Assembly: GCA_020636495.1 (NCBI GenBank)
Contig: JACJXQ010000008.1
Span: 682,001-746,000, forward strand
Length of the DNA stretch: 64,000 bases
Source: Chitinophagales bacterium
Lineage (GTDB): Bacteria; Bacteroidota; Bacteroidia; Chitinophagales; Chitinophagaceae
Direction of reading: 5' to 3'
Shown: piece after piece, positions 1 through 8,336 of the stretch
Layout: every line of letters starts with the position of its first letter
Position numbering within the stretch: the stretch's first letter is position 1
Made by a program: the position numbers and the translations under genes
The notes under the pieces: generated by a model
The model's database searches: none
The model's input: only the letters and a program-made list of their open reading frames with translations
What the model was told of the DNA's origin: nothing

Positions 1-918
1 GCCTATTACGCGTGTTTCCAGGTCTACATTTACCCACTCATTCAGCAGGGTATCCCATTCACGGTATTCATTATAGTTGTATACACCTCCACTGGTATAT
101 CCTGAACTGTCGTAGCTGCTGTTCACCCATCCGTTGTTATAGGATTGTTCTATTACCAGTGCGGGCTGATGATTGCTATATGTGCTGGTTGACTGCAGGC
201 TGGAGTCAAAGCTCGTACCGTTCCAGGTAAGTGTCAGGGAATGTATCCTGTCTTTATTGCTGTCATAATCATAGTATGATACTTCGGTCGGGGTAGTAGA
301 ACCTGAACTGTAGTGATAGCTGCTGTCTTTTACCAGCAGGTTCTGGCTGTCGTAGGCATGTTCAGTCACATCTGTGGTATCCCATTGACTATTGCTTGAG
401 TTCCATGTGAAATACACTTCTTTTACAAGGTTATTGTTCCCATCACGCACTGCCCTGTGCTCACTGGCGTTAACAAAACTCCCGCTACCCGGCATCTGCG
501 AGGTGAATACCTTTCTCTGCGTCATGGCATCATAACTTGCGGTGTAACGGGCACTGGGTTCCAGGCCGCTGCCGCTGTTCTCAAATTTCAAAGCAGTGTC
601 ATAATTAATCAGTGCGCCCAGTCCATAGTCATCTATACTAAAGTCACTGCTGGCATTTATGTCTGATCCTCTCGAGAGGGAGTATTTGTATTTAGATGAG
701 TCACTGGCTTCCAGCGATGTACCATTGAACGCCCAGTTGCCTGTAGCGGAGATGCGCCAAAGCGTTGCAGTGGTTTTGTTACCGCCCCCTGTACCGGTAG
801 GGTTGGTCATTGTTCTGTACAGGTCATTTTTAAACTGCTGAACTGTAGCTTGTTGGTTCTGCGCATGTACACCCAGGCTCATGATCAGCAACGATGTGAT
901 TGGTATCAGTTTTTTCAT
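1..918 (-). CDS. Secreted repeat-rich protein, 3' end beyond the window
   Basis: The minus strand reads open for 306 codons from an ATG at 918 to the window edge, so the C-terminus is missing. It begins MKKLIPITSLLIMSLGVHAQ, a signal peptide with a VHAQ cleavage site typical of Bacteroidota. The mature part is rich in Asp, Ser, Thr, Tyr and Trp, with loosely repeated units such as YFTWNSSNSQWD, LTLTWNGTSFD and YREWDTLLNEW, resembling the YD-like repeats of surface proteins that carry a T9SS tail. That tail would lie outside the window, so T9SS secretion is inference. The family is not recognised. A -7 box lies at 933-940, just upstream. Confidence 0.75.
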   Translation of the reverse strand, partial: MKKLIPITSLLIMSLGVHAQNQQATVQQFKNDLYRTMTNPTGTGGGNKTTATLWRISATGNWAFNGTSLEASDSSKYKYSLSRGSDINASSDFSIDDYGLGALINYDTALKFENSGSGLEPSARYTASYDAMTQRKVFTSQMPGSGSFVNASEHRAVRDGNNNLVKEVYFTWNSSNSQWDTTDVTEHAYDSQNLLVKDSSYHYSSGSTTPTEVSYYDYDSNKDRIHSLTLTWNGTSFDSSLQSTSTYSNHQPALVIEQSYNNGWVNSSYDSSGYTSGGVYNYNEYREWDTLLNEWVNVDLETRVIG

Positions 919-932
919 AAGGTAGTTTTTTG

Positions 933-940
933 CAAATCTA
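933..940 (-). promoter_or_regulatory. -7 box (TAGATTTG) of the gene starting at 918
   Basis: The minus strand reads TAGATTTG, an exact match to the Bacteroidota -7 consensus TAnnTTTG, 14 bases before the ATG. The nearest TTG lies 15 bases further upstream, shorter than the usual 17-23, so the -33 element is uncertain. Confidence 0.5.
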
Positions 941-1103
941 TTGTGGTTTAATATTCAACACTCAGGGGGCTTCCCATATATTTGTTAAAATGTAAAGAGT
1001 AGCCACTCTATCTGTCTCAATACAGGTTAATCGTACAGGTGTATCAAAAGTTACAGGAATTACTTAAACAGTTTAATTGTTTTTAATAATTGTTAAATTG
1101 TTG

Positions 1104-1111
1104 TATATTTG
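1104..1111 (+). promoter_or_regulatory. -7 box (TATATTTG) of the short locus at 1.1-1.4 kb
   Basis: TATATTTG matches TAnnTTTG exactly. A TTG at 1077-1079 lies 24 bases upstream, slightly long for a -33 element, within a T-rich stretch. The first ATG downstream is at 1125. The same octamer, also preceded by TTG, occurs at 54420 in front of the second CTTAACAA locus. Confidence 0.5.
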
Positions 1112-1124
1112 TATTATTATAACC

Positions 1125-1433
1125 ATGAAAAAAATTATACAATATATCGGGTTCTACCATACAGTAAGTGGCAGACATTTGGATGATAGACAAGCAATGA
1201 TGCGGCCATTCCGGTTTGTTCACCACATTAACGAGAACAAGGACATCAATTACTTAACAACTGAGCTTGCGAACTCGTTAAGGCAAATGAACAAAGACAT
1301 CAATTACTTAACAATACTTAACAATTTTGTCTATCGTATTGATAGTCAGATATTTGGAGAAGCTGCATTCTGTCTACCCGGCAACAATTCCTATATTTTA
1401 CTTAACAATTCGGACCGAAGTACAAAAAACTGA
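1125..1433 (+). CDS. Possible small protein with internal duplication (doubtful)
   Basis: The frame is 102 codons from ATG 1125, preceded by a good -7 box but no clear ribosome binding site. The product (MKKIIQYIGF...) has no recognised domain. It contains an in-frame 18-residue tandem duplication built on NKDINYLT (26 bases repeated at 1235 and 1289 with one mismatch). The DNA also carries four CTTAACAA octamers, so the coding look may be a by-product of a non-coding repeat region. It ends just before the next gene on the same strand. Whether it is translated cannot be decided from the sequence. Confidence 0.3.
   Translation: MKKIIQYIGFYHTVSGRHLDDRQAMMRPFRFVHHINENKDINYLTTELANSLRQMNKDINYLTILNNFVYRIDSQIFGEAAFCLPGNNSYILLNNSDRSTKN
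1235..1408 (+). repeat. Direct repeats: 26-base duplication and four CTTAACAA octamers
   Basis: A 26-base unit begins at 1235 and recurs at 1289 (period 54, one mismatch). CTTAACAA occurs at 1253, 1307, 1317 and 1401. The middle two are spaced 10 bases apart, as CTTAACAA-N2-CTTAACAA. The same phased pair occurs near 54.6 kb (see findings). Confidence 0.75.
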
Positions 1434-1511
1434 TCCATGCCAAATGACAATCCTATTATAAAACTATCTATGTCTGTGTGTACATTCACCTTGCTTTTTA
1501 ACTACCCGGTT

Positions 1512-3446
1512 ATGAAATACCTGCTTGCACTGACACTATTTATGCTATTAACGTATGCTGGCAGCGGCCAGCAGATACTGTTCAAAGAAACTTTCGACCA
1601 GATGCCGGGCCTCAATCTTAATGGGGGTTGGACCTCTAAACAGAGTGGGGCAGTGGGTTGGCGTACCAGCGATATGTATAACTTGTATTGTTCTTATTCC
1701 GTGGTTCCCCAGTATAAATACTGGGCAAAGGTGGCTGCTATCTCAGGCTGTTACGGCGATAAAGGCGGCCCCAGGAATAATAAGGATGTGTTTGCTTACA
1801 CAAAGTCGATCAACCTGTCTGCTGTGCAGGGAGGGGTTGTGCTGAAATATGATTCCTATTTCAACCGGTTGAATGCCTACAATAAGTTTGAGAAGGCCAC
1901 AGTTGAGATTTCTGTTAATGACGGAGCCTCGTGGACGGTGATACAGGATGTTCCTGCCGGGTCAGCGAAAGATTCTTTTGCAAGTTGGTACATCAATCTG
2001 TCGCAGTATGTTGGCTATGGTAACGTGCGTATTGGTTTCAGGTACAGTGATCAGGGGGTAGACCAGAAATACGGTGGTTGGGCCATAGATGATATAATAC
2101 TCTACCGCCCTGCAAAAAACGACCTGGCATTGGCGCAATTCGCGCCTTTTGACCCTGCAGAGGCATATACGGCTATCAATAATACATATGTTCATACAGG
2201 AAAGGTGGTGAACATGGGGCTGGACACAGTTCATTCATTTACGGTCAGCTACAGGCGTGATAATAGTTATGTATTGTCTCAGTTGTTTAATATTGCCATA
2301 CCTCCACTCGGGCAATATGATATTACACATAATGTTCCGGATACCATTGCTACCATAGGCAAGGTGAATATTACAGCCTGGGTATCGACAGCAGGAGATG
2401 CCAACACGGGCAACGATACGGTACATTCCATGCTGAACGGGGTAAATTTTATACCTAAAAAGATTGTTGCTGTAGAGGCAGGTACTGCCACGTGGGACCA
2501 GTTTGGTCCACGAGAGCTGGTATATATGGATGCACTGCACTACGATAACGATGCCTGCTTGGTAGCCGTACATACGGCTGACCCTATGGGAGTTGAGTAT
2601 TATTCAGATTATTTCTACAACCTTAACTATTATTCAGGCCAGTTCTTTTTGCTGGACAGGAAATATGTAGAGCCAACAGAACTGTTCTCAGCTTTTGACA
2701 GGTATAAAAAACACTTTGGCTATGCCGACCTGGTCATGCATGGGGGAGTGTACGGAGCAAATATTGAAATAGGAGTAACCGTGAAACCGGCCATTGACAT
2801 AACAGGAGATTTTAGGTTGTTGCTGGTGATAACTGAAGATAAAGTGGTTGGCACAGGTGGTGTGTGGGACCAGAAGAATGGCTATGCAGGCGGAGCTATG
2901 GGTACGATGGGAGATTACCAGAACAAGCCTGACCCTGTACCTTTAAAAGATGTGGATTATAATTATGTAGCCCGTATTATTACGCCATCACCGGGTGGTG
3001 ACAAATCTTTTGCAACGGAGCTAAAATATAATGGTAACTATTACCGGAAATTTAAAATACCGCTGGAAGACAATTGGGACCCGAACAAACTGCGCGCTAT
3101 TGCCATGTTATTCCGTAATGATGATACGCTGATTCTCAACAGTAACCAACTCAGCTATTTCCTGAGTGTCGCCGGTAGTGAAAAAGAGCAAGCTTTTACG
3201 GGGATCTATCCTAACCCTGCCAATGATTTTACAACCCTGGAGTTTGATGCAAAAAGTAGAGGGAAAGCTGATATTACCATCACAGACATCAGTGGCAGAA
3301 CCATGGCACATATCCCTGCGGCTGAAACGGTTGTCGGGGTTAATAAGCAACGCATACCTACCGGTCAATTGCCTGATGGTTTGTATATCATAAACGTAAT
3401 AACCAATGAAGCACGGCATTCACTAAAATTAAAGGTAATGCACTAA
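1512..3446 (+). CDS. Omp28-like secreted protein with T9SS sorting domain
   Basis: This is a 644-residue exported protein. ATG 1512 is chosen because MKYLLALTLFMLLTYAGSGQ is a clean signal peptide; the frame stays open 25 codons upstream without adding anything plausible. The N-terminal ~190 residues look like a jelly-roll or MAM-like domain (FDQMPGLNLNGGW start, GGWAIDDIILY end). Residues ~300-550 resemble the Omp28 family (VEAGTATWDQFGPREL, then AVHTADPM), but the Cys pair usual in that motif is absent. The C-terminus (GIYPNPANDFTTLEF, then LPDGLYIINV) is a type A T9SS sorting domain, so the protein is probably surface attached or released. It ends one base before the convergent HEAT gene. 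Confidence 0.8.
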   Translation: MKYLLALTLFMLLTYAGSGQQILFKETFDQMPGLNLNGGWTSKQSGAVGWRTSDMYNLYCSYSVVPQYKYWAKVAAISGCYGDKGGPRNNKDVFAYTKSINLSAVQGGVVLKYDSYFNRLNAYNKFEKATVEISVNDGASWTVIQDVPAGSAKDSFASWYINLSQYVGYGNVRIGFRYSDQGVDQKYGGWAIDDIILYRPAKNDLALAQFAPFDPAEAYTAINNTYVHTGKVVNMGLDTVHSFTVSYRRDNSYVLSQLFNIAIPPLGQYDITHNVPDTIATIGKVNITAWVSTAGDANTGNDTVHSMLNGVNFIPKKIVAVEAGTATWDQFGPRELVYMDALHYDNDACLVAVHTADPMGVEYYSDYFYNLNYYSGQFFLLDRKYVEPTELFSAFDRYKKHFGYADLVMHGGVYGANIEIGVTVKPAIDITGDFRLLLVITEDKVVGTGGVWDQKNGYAGGAMGTMGDYQNKPDPVPLKDVDYNYVARIITPSPGGDKSFATELKYNGNYYRKFKIPLEDNWDPNKLRAIAMLFRNDDTLILNSNQLSYFLSVAGSEKEQAFTGIYPNPANDFTTLEFDAKSRGKADITITDISGRTMAHIPAAETVVGVNKQRIPTGQLPDGLYIINVITNEARHSLKLKVMH

Positions 3447-3959
3447 CTATTTGCCTTTGAGTATGGTTTTGGCCCTGGCCCTGAAGGCCGCTGTACAGCC
3501 TTGTTCCAGTTGGTCTTCTATTATGGCCTTAAGTTCCTGCTTTATTTCAGGATAGCTCTTTGAAAGATGGTCCAGTACCGTCATAGAAAATACCCTTACG
3601 GCTATAGCTTCATTGGGGTCGGCCAGCATATCAAAGCAGGTGTTCATCACTTCGCCGTGCAGATGTTCGGGTATATCTACATATTGCAACACGCGTACTA
3701 CATTGCGTTTCACGGCTATATGCACATCAGGGTCTTGCATGCGTTTTACCAGTTGATCAAGATAGGGCTGCAGTGCTTGGGGATGATCGTCTGCTATTTT
3801 GCCCAGCGCATGGGCCGCCATTTGCACTACACGGTATTCGTCAGTGAGAAAGATATGTAGGAACTCCTGCATGCGTTTGGGAGTGGTTACTACCCATGCG
3901 GCTATTTGCTCCGCAACTTCTTTGGAGTTGTCTTTCAGTAGTTCTTCCCGGATGTTCAT
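3447..3959 (-). CDS. HEAT-repeat protein
   Basis: This is a 170-residue soluble protein made of helical pairs typical of HEAT repeats: YRVVQMAAHALGKIADDHP, then VHIAVKRNVVRVLQYVDIP, then EAIAVRVFSMTVLDHLSKS. No catalytic motif or signal peptide is seen, so it is probably a protein-binding scaffold of unknown partner. ATG 3959 (MNIREELLKD) is preferred; an upstream in-frame start would add 25 residues running into the tex promoter region. It is transcribed divergently from tex with 77 bases between the starts. Its stop abuts the stop of the Omp28-like gene with no terminator between them. Confidence 0.75.
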   Translation of the reverse strand: MNIREELLKDNSKEVAEQIAAWVVTTPKRMQEFLHIFLTDEYRVVQMAAHALGKIADDHPQALQPYLDQLVKRMQDPDVHIAVKRNVVRVLQYVDIPEHLHGEVMNTCFDMLADPNEAIAVRVFSMTVLDHLSKSYPEIKQELKAIIEDQLEQGCTAAFRARAKTILKGK

Positions 3960-4036
3960 ACGCAAATATGAGGAAAGATTTTCTTTTTGTATTTCGGGTT
4001 CACATTTTACATTCGCAGTCCTAAACAGAGACACGG

Positions 4037-6277
4037 ATGATGGAATATGCTAATACAGTAGCCGGGAAACTTGGATTGAAAGAAAATCATGTAACAGCGG
4101 TATTGGAGTTGCTGGCAGAGGGTGCTACGATACCGTTTATAGCCCGCTATCGTAAAGACCGTACAGGTGCCCTGGATGAAGTGCAGATACAGCAGATACA
4201 GGATGAGGCAAGATCACAAAAGGAATTTGCAGACAGGAAGGCCTTTATAGAAAAGACCATTACAGAGCAGGAGAAGATGACGGAGGAGTTGCAGGCGAAG
4301 ATAAATGCAGCTACTACTATTGCAGAACTGGAAGATATATACCTACCATACAAACCCAAACGCAAAACAAGGGCAACAGTGGCGCGTGAGAATGGATTGG
4401 AACCTTTGGCGACTATGATATTTGAACAGGGCGATATAGACCCGGCAGCAGAGGCAGAAAAGTTCCTAACAGAAAATGTAAAATCAACAGATGATGCTTT
4501 GCAGGGTGCAAGGGATATCATTGCCGAAATAGTGAATGAAGATGCGGAGATACGTGCCAAGATGCGTAACCTGTTTGAACGTGAAGCATCGGTTACCAGT
4601 AAGATAGTAACAGGTAAGGAGGCAGAAGGCGCCAAGTATAAAGACTACTTCGATTTTTCTGAGCCTGTGACGAAAATACCTTCGCATCGGGTATTGGCGG
4701 TAATGCGTGGTTTCATGGAAGGGTTCCTGAGACTGGGTTTCTCTCCCGATGAAGAAATAGCACTGGCTATACTTGAAAAGCAGTATGTGAAAGGTAATAA
4801 CGCTGCTGCCGATCAGGTGAAGAAAGCAGTGAAAGAAGCTTACCGCAGGTTGTTGCAAACGGGTATGGAAAGCGAGATAAGAATGGCGTTGAAGGTACAG
4901 GCCGATGAAGAAGCGATAAGTGTATTCGCCGAGAACCTGCGCCAGTTGTTGTTGAGTTCTCCGCTGGGTGGCAAAAGACTTATGGCTGTCGACCCCGGCT
5001 ATCGTACAGGTTGCAAAGTGGTTTGCCTGGATGAAAAGGGCGATCTGAAAAAGACCGACTTGATATATGTACACGAAAAGAACAGGCTGGACGATGCCGA
5101 GCATAAAGTGCGCATGCTGGTGCAGCAATACAATATACAGGCTATTGCCGTAGGAGACGGAACCGCAGGCAGGGAAACTGAGCAGTTCATCAAGAAACTG
5201 GACCTGAAGATACCGGTATTCCTGGTGAATGAGGACGGAGCTTCCATCTACTCCGCTTCTGAAATAGCGAGGGAAGAGTTCCCCAATGAGGACATTACGG
5301 TACGTGGTTCAGTAAGTATCGGTCGCAGGCTGATGGACCCGCTGGCAGAATTGGTAAAGCTGGATCCTAAGAGCATAGGTGTGGGTCAATACCAGCACGA
5401 CGTGAACCAGGTGAGATTGAAAGATAAGCTTGACCAGACAGTGATCAGTTGTGTGAATATGGTAGGTGTTAACCTGAACACGGCAAGTAAACACTTGTTG
5501 AGTTATGTGAGTGGTATCGGCCCTTCTATAGCGGAGAACATTGTGAAGTACAGGAACGAATCAGGCGGCTTTACATCGCGTAAACAACTGATGCAGGTAC
5601 CACGACTGGGAAGTAAAGCATACGAACAGTGTGCTGGTTTCCTGAGGGTGAAAGAAGGTGAGAACCCGCTGGATGCCAGTGCCGTACACCCTGAAAGTTA
5701 TGCTATCGTCAATAGTATGGCGAAAGACCTGGGTGTGGAGGTAAGCAAACTGATAGGCAATGAAGAACTGCTGAAACAACTGGACGTTAAGAAGTATATC
5801 ACGGGCGAAACGGGAGCGCATACGATACAGGATATCATCAACGAATTGAAGAAACCCGGTCTTGACCCACGTAGCGAGGCACAGGCTTTTGAATTTGCAA
5901 ATATCTACGGTATAGAAGATGTACATGTAGGTTTGGTAGTACCGGGTATTGTTACTAACCTGACCCGTTTTGGTGCGTTTGTAGATATAGGTGTTAAACA
6001 GGATGGTCTTGTACACGTATCAGAGATAGCGCATAAATACATCACCGATCCTAATGAGGTGTTGAAGCTGAACGACCAGGTAATGGTAAAGGTGCTGGAA
6101 GTAGATATGGACAGGAAAAGGATAGCGCTATCGATAAAACAGACGCAGGAAGCACCGGCACGCCAGGACAGGGGCCGTACAGACAGGCCACAGGGTGGTA
6201 ATAACAGACAGAAGGAAGCCCCGAGTGCAAATATGAATGACGCTCTTAGCCTGCTGAAGAAAAAATTCGGGAAGTAG
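4037..6277 (+). CDS. tex: Tex, RNA-binding transcription accessory protein
   Basis: The 746-residue protein matches Tex over its usual length. The N-terminal helical region carries ATIPFIARYRKDRTG. The YqgF/RNase H-like domain begins near LMAVDPGYRTGCK. Tandem helix-hairpin-helix segments (ASKHLLSYVSGIGPSIAENI and SRKQLMQVPRLGSKAYEQ) follow. An S1 RNA-binding domain lies near 640-715 (GIVTNLTRFGAFVDIGVKQDG). Tex binds nucleic acid and affects transcription in several bacteria; its exact role is unsettled. Two adjacent ATGs at 4037 and 4040 are both possible starts. The basic Gln/Arg-rich tail (ARQDRGRTDRPQGGNNRQ) probably adds RNA affinity. Confidence 0.95.
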   Translation: MMEYANTVAGKLGLKENHVTAVLELLAEGATIPFIARYRKDRTGALDEVQIQQIQDEARSQKEFADRKAFIEKTITEQEKMTEELQAKINAATTIAELEDIYLPYKPKRKTRATVARENGLEPLATMIFEQGDIDPAAEAEKFLTENVKSTDDALQGARDIIAEIVNEDAEIRAKMRNLFEREASVTSKIVTGKEAEGAKYKDYFDFSEPVTKIPSHRVLAVMRGFMEGFLRLGFSPDEEIALAILEKQYVKGNNAAADQVKKAVKEAYRRLLQTGMESEIRMALKVQADEEAISVFAENLRQLLLSSPLGGKRLMAVDPGYRTGCKVVCLDEKGDLKKTDLIYVHEKNRLDDAEHKVRMLVQQYNIQAIAVGDGTAGRETEQFIKKLDLKIPVFLVNEDGASIYSASEIAREEFPNEDITVRGSVSIGRRLMDPLAELVKLDPKSIGVGQYQHDVNQVRLKDKLDQTVISCVNMVGVNLNTASKHLLSYVSGIGPSIAENIVKYRNESGGFTSRKQLMQVPRLGSKAYEQCAGFLRVKEGENPLDASAVHPESYAIVNSMAKDLGVEVSKLIGNEELLKQLDVKKYITGETGAHTIQDIINELKKPGLDPRSEAQAFEFANIYGIEDVHVGLVVPGIVTNLTRFGAFVDIGVKQDGLVHVSEIAHKYITDPNEVLKLNDQVMVKVLEVDMDRKRIALSIKQTQEAPARQDRGRTDRPQGGNNRQKEAPSANMNDALSLLKKKFGK

Positions 6278-6328
6278 AACAAACCTTTTTGTTGGAAAAA
6301 TCGTTTGTATCCCGGTAAAAGAAAGATA

Positions 6329-7108
6329 ATGAACCAGTACATAGAAAAGCTGAAAGCAGAGATAGCGCCTTTGCGCGAACAGTTGGTGAATCATCCTTTG
6401 TACGCTTCTATTATATCATTAGAAGATATGCAGGCATTTATGGAGCATCATATTTATGCCGTGTGGGATTTTATGAGTCTGCTTAAGTCGTTGCAGGTAG
6501 GACTTACCTGTACTAATGTACCCTGGGTCCCTGTAGGCAGTCCTGATACGCGTTACCTTATCAACGAGATAGTGACAGGTGAGGAGAGCGATGTAGATGA
6601 GTATGGTAATCGCATCAGCCATTTTGAACTGTACCTGCGGGCTATGGAAGAGGCGGGTTGTAATACGCAACCTGTTCATGATCTGGTAGCCCAACTGCGG
6701 AACAATACAGGTATCAGGGAGGCCCTGCAAACTATTGATGCTCCTGTTGAGGCTGTACAATTTGTGAACAATACTTTCGATACGACAGATACCGGTAAGC
6801 TACATGTACAGGCCGCAGCCTTTACTTTTGGCAGGGAAGACCTGATACCGGGCATGTTTATCAGCATAGTAAGGGAACTCGGTAAGACCTTTCCTGGTAA
6901 GCTGGATATCTTCAGGTATTACCTGGAAAGGCATATAGAAGTAGATGGTGATCATCACTCTCACCTGGCCTATGAAATGACCGCTACGCTGTGCGGTACA
7001 GACCAGGATAAATGGGATGAGTGTCTTGTTGCCGTTAAGGATGCTTTGGCCAGCCGCGTACAACTCTGGGATGCTGTGTTGGCTAAAATATCCGTACCTG
7101 CCGTATAG
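6329..7108 (+). CDS. DUF3050 protein, heme-oxygenase-like fold
   Basis: This is a 259-residue cytosolic protein starting MNQYIEKLKAEIAPLREQL, matching the DUF3050 family, which is predicted to have the helical heme-oxygenase / TenA-like fold. Conserved-looking segments include HPLYASIISLEDMQAFMEHH, VPWVPVGSPDTRYLINEIV and a His-rich stretch (EVDGDHHSHLAYEM) that could bind metal or a cofactor. No reaction is established. ATG 6329 is preferred over a start 8 codons upstream, since the alignment-like part begins there. It follows tex by about 50 bases and may be co-transcribed. It ends one base before a convergent gene. Confidence 0.75.
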   Translation: MNQYIEKLKAEIAPLREQLVNHPLYASIISLEDMQAFMEHHIYAVWDFMSLLKSLQVGLTCTNVPWVPVGSPDTRYLINEIVTGEESDVDEYGNRISHFELYLRAMEEAGCNTQPVHDLVAQLRNNTGIREALQTIDAPVEAVQFVNNTFDTTDTGKLHVQAAAFTFGREDLIPGMFISIVRELGKTFPGKLDIFRYYLERHIEVDGDHHSHLAYEMTATLCGTDQDKWDECLVAVKDALASRVQLWDAVLAKISVPAV

Positions 7109-7109
7109 G

Positions 7110-8279
7110 CTATATGTAGCTCAGCCACCATTTTTTGTGGTTCAGCTTGATATACATGAACCATCTGCAGGGGACGTATAGTAGAAGTATGGCGAGTATC
7201 CATACCATGTAAACAACAGGTAATTCGTATCCCCAGCCCTGCTTGGGTGCAAATATCATATTGCCGTCGGTGAAATAATCTGCCGGAAGCCCCTGCATAA
7301 CACACCATACCAAAGCCATAGCATGTACAAGGTATATATGCAGTATGTAGTAAAACATGGGCACTCTGCCGAAAACAATAAAGAAACGCCCGGCGGCTCC
7401 GCTCATCTTTTCGAGTAACGGCATAATAAGTATGGCAGGACCCAATGTCATAAGCAGGTACAGCAGAGAAGGCGGATACTTTTCACAGTTGATGAACGAA
7501 AGTACTGTTCTTGAAAAGTTCTCTTGTGGTTCCCAGGGAGCAGGGTCTCCATAGAGTTTAGTAGCACGAATAATGAGGAAGAACAAAATCGTTGTTCCTC
7601 CCAGCAGGTAAAGTTGCTTGTTGCGGGTTCTCTCATCCTGTTGCAGTATGCTGCCGAAACAATAACCTGTTGCCATTACGCCTATCCACGGAATGATCGG
7701 GTAGATGACAAACACGCTGCTGTTGCCGTTGTATTGAATAAAGCCTGATTGGTGTATGAAATACCATAGGGCACCTGAAGGTGTGTCAGCTTCTGTTTGT
7801 ATCATGTCCAGCAGGTTGTGGCCGAATATCATAACCAGTCCTACTGCTAAAATACCTCTGAAGGGCAGGTAAATAAGTGCTGAGAGAAATATCATGCTCC
7901 AGCCAATGGCCCATATTACCTGTACTACAGTTTGTGTATAGTCCATATTGAACATCCACCCGAAACGCACGACAGTGAATTCAAGAATAAGGAGCCATAT
8001 GCCGCGTTTCAGCAGGAATAGTGATGCTTCTTTTTTGTTGTTCTTTTTGCTGAGTGACAGAAAAGCACTGGTGCCTGCAAGGAATACGAACACAGGTGCG
8101 CAATAGTGTGTTATCCAGCGTGTAAGGAACATGCCCATACTTGCAACCGTAAGGTTGGTAGGGTTGTTATGAAAGTTGCTGAAATAGTCGCGGGTATGGT
8201 CTAGCGCCATAATGACCATAACGATACCCCGAAGTATGTCAACGGACCTGATGCGGTTATTTACAGCACTAGTTACCAT
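7110..8279 (-). CDS. DUF1624 membrane protein, HGSNAT/acyltransferase-like
   Basis: This is a 389-residue integral membrane protein with about ten hydrophobic segments. The N-terminus RIRSVDILRGIVMVIMALDH is the hallmark of the DUF1624 / heparan-alpha-glucosaminide N-acetyltransferase catalytic family, with an Asp and a conserved His in the first helix region. These proteins are thought to move acyl groups across the membrane onto sugars or other acceptors; the substrate here is unknown. ATG 8279 gives MVTSAVNNRIRSVD. It sits downstream of aat on the same strand with a short gap. Confidence 0.75.
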   Translation of the reverse strand: MVTSAVNNRIRSVDILRGIVMVIMALDHTRDYFSNFHNNPTNLTVASMGMFLTRWITHYCAPVFVFLAGTSAFLSLSKKNNKKEASLFLLKRGIWLLILEFTVVRFGWMFNMDYTQTVVQVIWAIGWSMIFLSALIYLPFRGILAVGLVMIFGHNLLDMIQTEADTPSGALWYFIHQSGFIQYNGNSSVFVIYPIIPWIGVMATGYCFGSILQQDERTRNKQLYLLGGTTILFFLIIRATKLYGDPAPWEPQENFSRTVLSFINCEKYPPSLLYLLMTLGPAILIMPLLEKMSGAAGRFFIVFGRVPMFYYILHIYLVHAMALVWCVMQGLPADYFTDGNMIFAPKQGWGYELPVVYMVWILAILLLYVPCRWFMYIKLNHKKWWLSYI

Positions 8280-8336
8280 GGTAAGTATTATTAAATATAA
8301 TACAATGTTCTGTAGTGTTCTGCTTTTTTAGGTTTA

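Noticed and set aside
12..841. Plus-strand reading frames of 60-72 codons over the first 840 bases
   Set aside because: They are shadows of the minus-strand secreted protein gene, which is open for 306 codons with a proper signal peptide and promoter.
1235..1324. Possible CRISPR array
   Set aside because: Only two copies of the longer unit, variable short octamers, no regular spacers and no cas genes in the window.
4484..5128. Long minus-strand reading frame antisense to tex
   Set aside because: The plus strand encodes a full-length conserved Tex; the antisense frame shows no recognisable domain and follows tex codon periodicity.
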